Assembly (NCBI GenBank): GCA_021730785.1 | Contig: JAKFWF010000020.1 | Coordinates: forward strand, 1-37,836 | From: Hyphomicrobiaceae bacterium | GTDB taxonomy: Bacteria > Pseudomonadota > Alphaproteobacteria > Rhizobiales > Hyphomicrobiaceae | DNA: 37,836 nt | Reading direction: 5' to 3' | Shown: positions 33,909 through 37,836 of the stretch, piece by piece | How positions within the stretch are numbered: the stretch's first letter is position 1 | Layout of the letters: every line of letters starts with the position of its first letter | The notes under the pieces: generated by a model | What the model saw: the letters and a program-made list of their open reading frames with translations, nothing else | Told to the model about the DNA's origin: nothing | Databases searched by the model: none | Position numbers and translations under genes: made by a program

Positions 33909-35158
33909 GCGACGCGATTGAGCGCCACATCGAACACGTCGAAGTTGCGCAAGGGATGGCCCTCGACCAGCGCCAGTTTGCGGTTGGCGATCAGGGGCAC
34001 GCGTTGCTCGGTCAAGCCGCCGTGCGAGCGCAGCGGTTCGTCGAGACCGGAGAGGTCGTGCTTGTCGGCCGCGGTGCCAAGCGTCATGTGCCGCGTGGAG
34101 GTGACGACGATATCGCCGATGCGATCTGCCGGCAGGCCGAAGCGGGCGCAGGCCTGGGCCCGGGTGAGTGCGACGTCGATGCCGGGCAGCGCGCCGAGTT
34201 TCGCGATCAGGCTGGCGAGATCGCAGCCAGCCGGCACATGCACGGTTGCAAACGATCCAAGCGCTCCGTGATGGGCGACATAGGGGTCGGTGATCGGCAG
34301 GATCACGCGTGCGGCGCCCTCGCCCAGCCACGCATCGAACGTCGTCTGCAGGTAGATGACGTTGGGCGCCTTGGTGATAGCATCGTGCTTGTCGTTCATG
34401 CCGTGGTCGGCGGTGGCAACGATGACGGCACCGAGTTGATCGAGGGCCGCCAGATAGCCGTCGATCATCGCATAGAAGTCGTTGGCGATTCTGGTGCCCG
34501 GCCCCGCCTTATGCTGAATGTAGTCCGTCGTCGACAGGTACATCAGATCGGGCTTGAAGCTGCGCATGAGTTCGACACCGGCCGCGACCACGAACGCTGA
34601 CAGGTCGGCCGAATAGACTTCGGGCAGCGGCCGGCCAACGAAGCGCAGAACGTCGTCGATGCCATTGCTGGCCTTGGTCGCCTTGTCCGCCCGCTCGGAC
34701 GAAAATGCGATGGCCCGACCCGAGGCGTAATCGAGCCCGTGCGACAGCAGCAGCCGCAGCTTGTCCTTGGCCGTCACCATCGCGACCTTGGCCCCCGCAT
34801 CATGAAACGTGCGCAGGATGGTCGGTGCCCGCAAAAACTTCGGGTCGTTCATCATCACTTCGGTTCGCGTTGCGGTATCGTAGAAGAAGTTGCCGGCAAT
34901 CCCATGCACGGCCGGCGGCTGGCCGGTGATGATCGACAGATTGTTCGGGTTGGTGAAGCTCGGGATGACACTGTCGGCCAGCACGCTCGCGCCCTCGCGC
35001 AGGAAGCGGGCAAAGGTCGGCGCCCGACCCGCCTCGATCGCAGCTTCGATGTAGCCAGGCTCCGAACCATCGAGGCAGATGACGACGGTCGGAGCCGCCG
35101 GCCAGGCATAGCTGCGGCCGTTGCAAGTTACGGGGGCGCCCCGAGCGGACGGTTTCAT
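33905..35158 (-). CDS. phnA: Phosphonoacetate hydrolase
   Basis: PhnA hydrolyses the C-P bond of phosphonoacetate to acetate and phosphate with two zinc ions. The 417-residue product belongs to the alkaline phosphatase superfamily: metal Asp30 in VVICLDGSEPGYI, nucleophile Thr69 in PSFTNPNNLSIITGQPPAVH, and the metal-binding TADHGMNDKHD further on, with the late His in DLSGLDEPLRSHGGLTEQ. This fits the Sinorhizobium meliloti enzyme, whose nucleophile is Thr68. ATG 35158 overlaps the phnW stop (ATGA), showing translational coupling; TTG 35164 is a less likely start. The aldehyde dehydrogenase (PhnY) needed to link PhnW to PhnA is not in the window. Confidence 0.93.
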   Translation of the reverse strand: MKPSARGAPVTCNGRSYAWPAAPTVVICLDGSEPGYIEAAIEAGRAPTFARFLREGASVLADSVIPSFTNPNNLSIITGQPPAVHGIAGNFFYDTATRTEVMMNDPKFLRAPTILRTFHDAGAKVAMVTAKDKLRLLLSHGLDYASGRAIAFSSERADKATKASNGIDDVLRFVGRPLPEVYSADLSAFVVAAGVELMRSFKPDLMYLSTTDYIQHKAGPGTRIANDFYAMIDGYLAALDQLGAVIVATADHGMNDKHDAITKAPNVIYLQTTFDAWLGEGAARVILPITDPYVAHHGALGSFATVHVPAGCDLASLIAKLGALPGIDVALTRAQACARFGLPADRIGDIVVTSTRHMTLGTAADKHDLSGLDEPLRSHGGLTEQRVPLIANRKLALVEGHPLRNFDVFDVALNRVA

Positions 35159-36321
35159 GGCCAAGATCGGATCTCCGCGCGCAAGTTCGCCACGCCCATG
35201 TGATTGAGGACGTCGGCTGTGGTTTCGAGGAAGCCGCGCATGTGATCACCATTGATGCGGCCGATGCAGCCGATGCGGAAGCTGTCGGCGACCGTCAGCT
35301 TGCCCGGATAGATCACATAGCCGCGGTCCTTCAGCGCGTCATAGAACGTCTGGAACACAAAGTTTGGGTGCTTTGGCATGTGGAAGGTGTGGATGATCGG
35401 CGCCTGCAACTTTGCCGGCAACAGCGGCATGAAGCCGAGCGCCTGCATGCCGACCGACAGGATCTCCGCGTTGTCGCGGTAGCGTGCGCCGCGCCCCGGC
35501 TGTCCGCCCTCGGCGAAGAACTCCATCAGCGCCTGGTGGAACGATACGATGACGTGGATCGGCGGCGTGAAGCGGTATTGCCCGGTCTTGGCGAAATTCT
35601 GCCACTGATCGTGGAGGTCGAGGGCGAGCGACGTGGCGTTACCCTTGGTCTTGGCCAGTGCCGCTTCCCGCGCGATGACAAAGCCCAAGCCCGGAATGCC
35701 TTCGATGCACTTGTTCGAGGAGGCGGCAATCGCATCGACGGGCACATGCCGGACGTCGAGAGGGAGGGCGCCGAACGCGCTCATGCTGTCGAGCAGAAAG
35801 CCGCGGCCATGTTTTGATGCGAGCGCTGCCACCTCGGCAACGGGATTGAGGATGCCGCTCGTCGTCTCGCAATGGACCAGGAATACATGCGTGATGGCGA
35901 GGTCGGCCTGCAGAGTGCCCGCTAACCGGTGTAGATCGGGCGGTGTATCCTCGTCCGTCTCGTGCACGTGAAAAGCCCGCCGCGCGATCTCGCAGATGCG
36001 CTTTGTCCGCTGGCCATAGGCACCATTGACCAGCAGCAGGACTTTGCCATCAGGCGGCACGAAGGTGGTCAGCATCGCTTCGACCGCAAAGGTGCCGGAG
36101 CCCTGCATCGGCACCGTCACGTGACTGCCAACGCCCTGGACGATCTCGGGCAGGCGGTCCATCACCTCGCGGTTGATTTTCAGGAATGCGGCATCGCGCG
36201 AGCCCCAGTCGTGCAGCATGACGGCTTTCACGGCCGCCGACGTCGTCAGCGGCCCGGGCGTCAGCAGCAATGGATCGCCGGTTTCCGATTGTCCCCTGAT
36301 GCCATCCGCCCTCTTGCCCAT
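35155..36321 (-). CDS. phnW: 2-Aminoethylphosphonate--pyruvate transaminase
   Basis: PhnW transfers the amino group of 2-aminoethylphosphonate to pyruvate, giving phosphonoacetaldehyde and alanine. The 388-residue fold-type I PLP enzyme begins its core LLLTPGPLTTSAAVKAVML (about 18-36) with HDWGSRDAAF, has the PLP-stacking region QGSGTFAVEAM, Asp178 in LLDSMSAFG and the Schiff-base Lys204 in SSNKCIEGIPGLGFVI. It ends FRIGCIGRINGDHMRGFL, close to the usual family end. ATG 36321 is the first start that fits the family N-terminus. It is coupled to phnA by an ATGA overlap and is the first gene of the pair; 47 bases separate it from rsgA upstream, so all three may share a transcript. Confidence 0.95.
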   Translation of the reverse strand: MGKRADGIRGQSETGDPLLLTPGPLTTSAAVKAVMLHDWGSRDAAFLKINREVMDRLPEIVQGVGSHVTVPMQGSGTFAVEAMLTTFVPPDGKVLLLVNGAYGQRTKRICEIARRAFHVHETDEDTPPDLHRLAGTLQADLAITHVFLVHCETTSGILNPVAEVAALASKHGRGFLLDSMSAFGALPLDVRHVPVDAIAASSNKCIEGIPGLGFVIAREAALAKTKGNATSLALDLHDQWQNFAKTGQYRFTPPIHVIVSFHQALMEFFAEGGQPGRGARYRDNAEILSVGMQALGFMPLLPAKLQAPIIHTFHMPKHPNFVFQTFYDALKDRGYVIYPGKLTVADSFRIGCIGRINGDHMRGFLETTADVLNHMGVANLRAEIRSWP

Positions 36322-36368
36322 GTGTCGTGTCTCGTCCTGCCAGTGAAGGTTTGCTGAAACCTGTGCGA

Positions 36369-37349
36369 TCAATACCGGTTCTTTTGCCGCTCCGCGGTCG
36401 CGTGCGCAATGAAGGCTGCACGCCGTCCAGCATCCAGCATGCCTGCGTCGACGGCGGCGCGGACGGCACAGGCGGGTTCGCTGCCATGCCGGCAATCGCG
36501 GAACCGGCAGTCGAGCGCCAGCGCTTCGACGTCGGCGAAGTCCGGTGCGATGCTGTCTTCGCTCGCCCACACTTCGAGTTCGCGCATGCCGGGCGTATCC
36601 ATGATCGCGCCGCCGCGATCGCGCACGAACAGCTGACGGTGCGTCGTCGTGTGTCGGCCGCGGCTGTCGGCGTCGCGCACCGCCTGCGTCGCCTGGGCAT
36701 CGCGGCCGAGCAGCTTGTTGGTGATCGTCGACTTGCCGGCACCGGAAGAGCCGATGATGCCGATCGTGCGGTTACCGTCGAAATAGCGGGCGAGCGTGCC
36801 GACCACATCGCCATGGCGTGCACTCAGGGCATGGAACGGTGCGGCCACAGCCGTTACCGCGAGCGCCGCCAGTTGCGCATCAAGATCGCTGGCCAGATCA
36901 ACCTTGTTGGCGACAATGACGGCGTCGGCGCCGCTGCTGTGCACCAGATCGAGATAGCGCTGCAGGCGCGCCAGATTGAAATCGCCGTCGAGGCCCATGA
37001 CGATGAACACCACGTCGACGTTGGCCGCCAGCAATTGCGGACGCCGCTCGCCGGCAGCCTTGCGGATCAGCGCCGACGTGCGCGGCAGGACTGCCTCGAT
37101 AACCGCTGGACCATCGCCCTCAGCCGGGCGCACCGCCACGAAGTCGCCGACACCCGGCAAATCCGAACGCTGCTTTTGGGCGTTGCGCAGGCGCCCCGTC
37201 ATCACGGCCGTCAATGTGGCATCCGCCGTGACGATCTCGAAGTGGGTGCGGTGTTCGCCGATCACGCGCGCGGCCACGACGCCGTCGATGCCGAGGCTGT
37301 CGAAGTGCTTTTGCCAGCGCTCGTTCCAGCCAAGGGCCGCAAGTGTCAT
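36369..37349 (-). CDS. rsgA: Ribosome small-subunit-dependent GTPase A
   Basis: RsgA is a circularly permuted GTPase that helps 30S subunit maturation. The 326-residue protein has an N-terminal OB domain (about 20-95), then the G motifs in permuted order: NKVDL (148-152, G4), ALSA (G5-like), GSSGAGKS (200-207, G1), the switch RGRHTTTH (230-237, G2) and DTPG (251-254, G3). The C-terminal zinc site is Cys281, Cys286, His288 and Cys294 in CRFRDCRHGSEPAC. ATG 37349 is chosen because GGGAGG (37356-37361) lies six bases upstream; the longer frame start at 37406 adds 19 unrelated residues. It precedes phnW on the same strand, an association probably without metabolic meaning. Confidence 0.96.
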   Translation of the reverse strand: MTLAALGWNERWQKHFDSLGIDGVVAARVIGEHRTHFEIVTADATLTAVMTGRLRNAQKQRSDLPGVGDFVAVRPAEGDGPAVIEAVLPRTSALIRKAAGERRPQLLAANVDVVFIVMGLDGDFNLARLQRYLDLVHSSGADAVIVANKVDLASDLDAQLAALAVTAVAAPFHALSARHGDVVGTLARYFDGNRTIGIIGSSGAGKSTITNKLLGRDAQATQAVRDADSRGRHTTTHRQLFVRDRGGAIMDTPGMRELEVWASEDSIAPDFADVEALALDCRFRDCRHGSEPACAVRAAVDAGMLDAGRRAAFIAHATAERQKNRY

Positions 37350-37800
37350 TCGCCGCCTCCCGCGGACCACCGGACATGGCCGGTCCGACTGGACGGGAGA
37401 TAGCACAGGTCAGTCCGTCGCAGCGAGTGATAACGCTCACCACGATCGCCCATAGGCAGCACCAGTGTGTTGCTGCGTCCGTGCGTAAAATCTCAGGCTA
37501 ATCGCACAAACGAACACTGTCAGGCATCAGCCCGGTTCAATGTCAGATGTGAACCCGGTCGACAGGTATATGGTGCGCTCGTCTGTCACCTCCACCTAGG
37601 CGCGCCAAGGCAAGCCAACACACACGCGAGCCACCCAGCGATGTTGCCGGTCGCAGCGCGAACCGAGTGCAAGCCACCAGCGGCGGCCAAGCGCTCGGTC
37701 TTCCTCCACCAGGGGAATCGCATTTGAAAAATCTGCTTGCCGGTAGGGTGGCAAATCGATTCTACGGACTGGCACCCTCGATCCTGGTGGAGCTGGTGCC
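37350..37800. other. Intergenic region right of rsgA
   Basis: No convincing gene is seen in these 451 bases; the 86-codon plus frame (37467-37727) and the minus frame at 37596-37814 have no family features. Two imperfect hairpins are visible: GCAGCA near 37456 with TGCTGC near 37470, and CCGGTTCA (37532-37539) with TGAACCCGG (37550-37558). The rsgA promoter should be near its left end. Confidence 0.5.
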
Positions 37801-37836
37801 ATGCGCGATTTCATCGAAATATTTGAAGGCCTTGAT
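37801..37836 (+). CDS. Possible start of a gene cut by the window edge
   Basis: ATG at 37801 opens a frame reading MRDFIEIFEGLD to the window end, preceded by a GGTGGAG-type ribosome site about eight bases upstream. Twelve residues are too few to identify a product. The preceding AT-richer stretch would suit a promoter. Confidence 0.35.
   Translation, partial: MRDFIEIFEGLD

Noticed and set aside
37530-37565. A tRNA-like T-arm sequence right of rsgA
   Set aside because: GGTTCAA occurs within an imperfect hairpin, but no acceptor, D or anticodon stems can be formed around it.

Overview
This GC-rich window most likely comes from an alphaproteobacterial chromosome (Hyphomicrobiales or Rhodospirillales type). 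The evidence is the strong G/C third-position bias, a GTTC-N7-GTTC LexA-type box, a PTR1-like pteridine reductase next to folB, and a phnW-phnA phosphonate pair. Genes are dense on both strands. No rRNA, tRNA or CRISPR array is visible. The left edge cuts an ISL3-type transposase and the right edge cuts a possible gene start.

Layout. 1-173: transposase tail. 553-1755: pteridine reductase-like SDR and folB. 1986-4408: two tandem exported glucosaminidase-like paralogues. 4458-5834: FAD-dependent oxidoreductase. 6045-13104 (minus): a complete peptide/opine-type ABC importer (binding protein, two permeases, two ATPases) followed by diaminopropionate ammonia-lyase. 13631-15299 (minus): hisA and hisF, separated by a large palindromic repeat. 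15394-16370 (plus): a small protein ending in a clamp-binding-like motif, then a LexA-type box, a structured leader and a Cas2/SinR-like protein. 16384-18847 (minus): a GT2 glycosyltransferase and moeA. 18848-19683: an AT-richer gap with a candidate 30-residue membrane peptide.

19684-24272 (minus) is the most unusual unit. It is a two-gene module: a winged-helix-like protein, then a 1126-residue protein that fuses an N-terminal AAA-type P-loop domain to a C-terminal HerA/FtsK-type ATPase and ends in QLRLF, a sliding-clamp-binding-like motif. I infer a replication-, repair- or defence-associated DNA-translocating system; this is not proven by the sequence.

24558-33908 (plus) is a long catabolic operon: DUF1028 protein, a second peptide-type ABC importer, a flavin/PNPOx-fold protein, an SDR, a frameshifted DUF5615-like toxin gene and an APH-fold phosphotransferase. 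It meets phnW-phnA (minus) tail to tail. rsgA (minus) and an intergenic stretch close the window.

Two themes recur. Complex palindromic repeats sit inside operons at three places; in two of them the repeat lies exactly between the binding-protein gene and the first permease gene of an ABC importer. Two separate proteins end in QLxLF, which points to contact with the replication clamp. All calls come from reading the sequence by eye; no database search was run.
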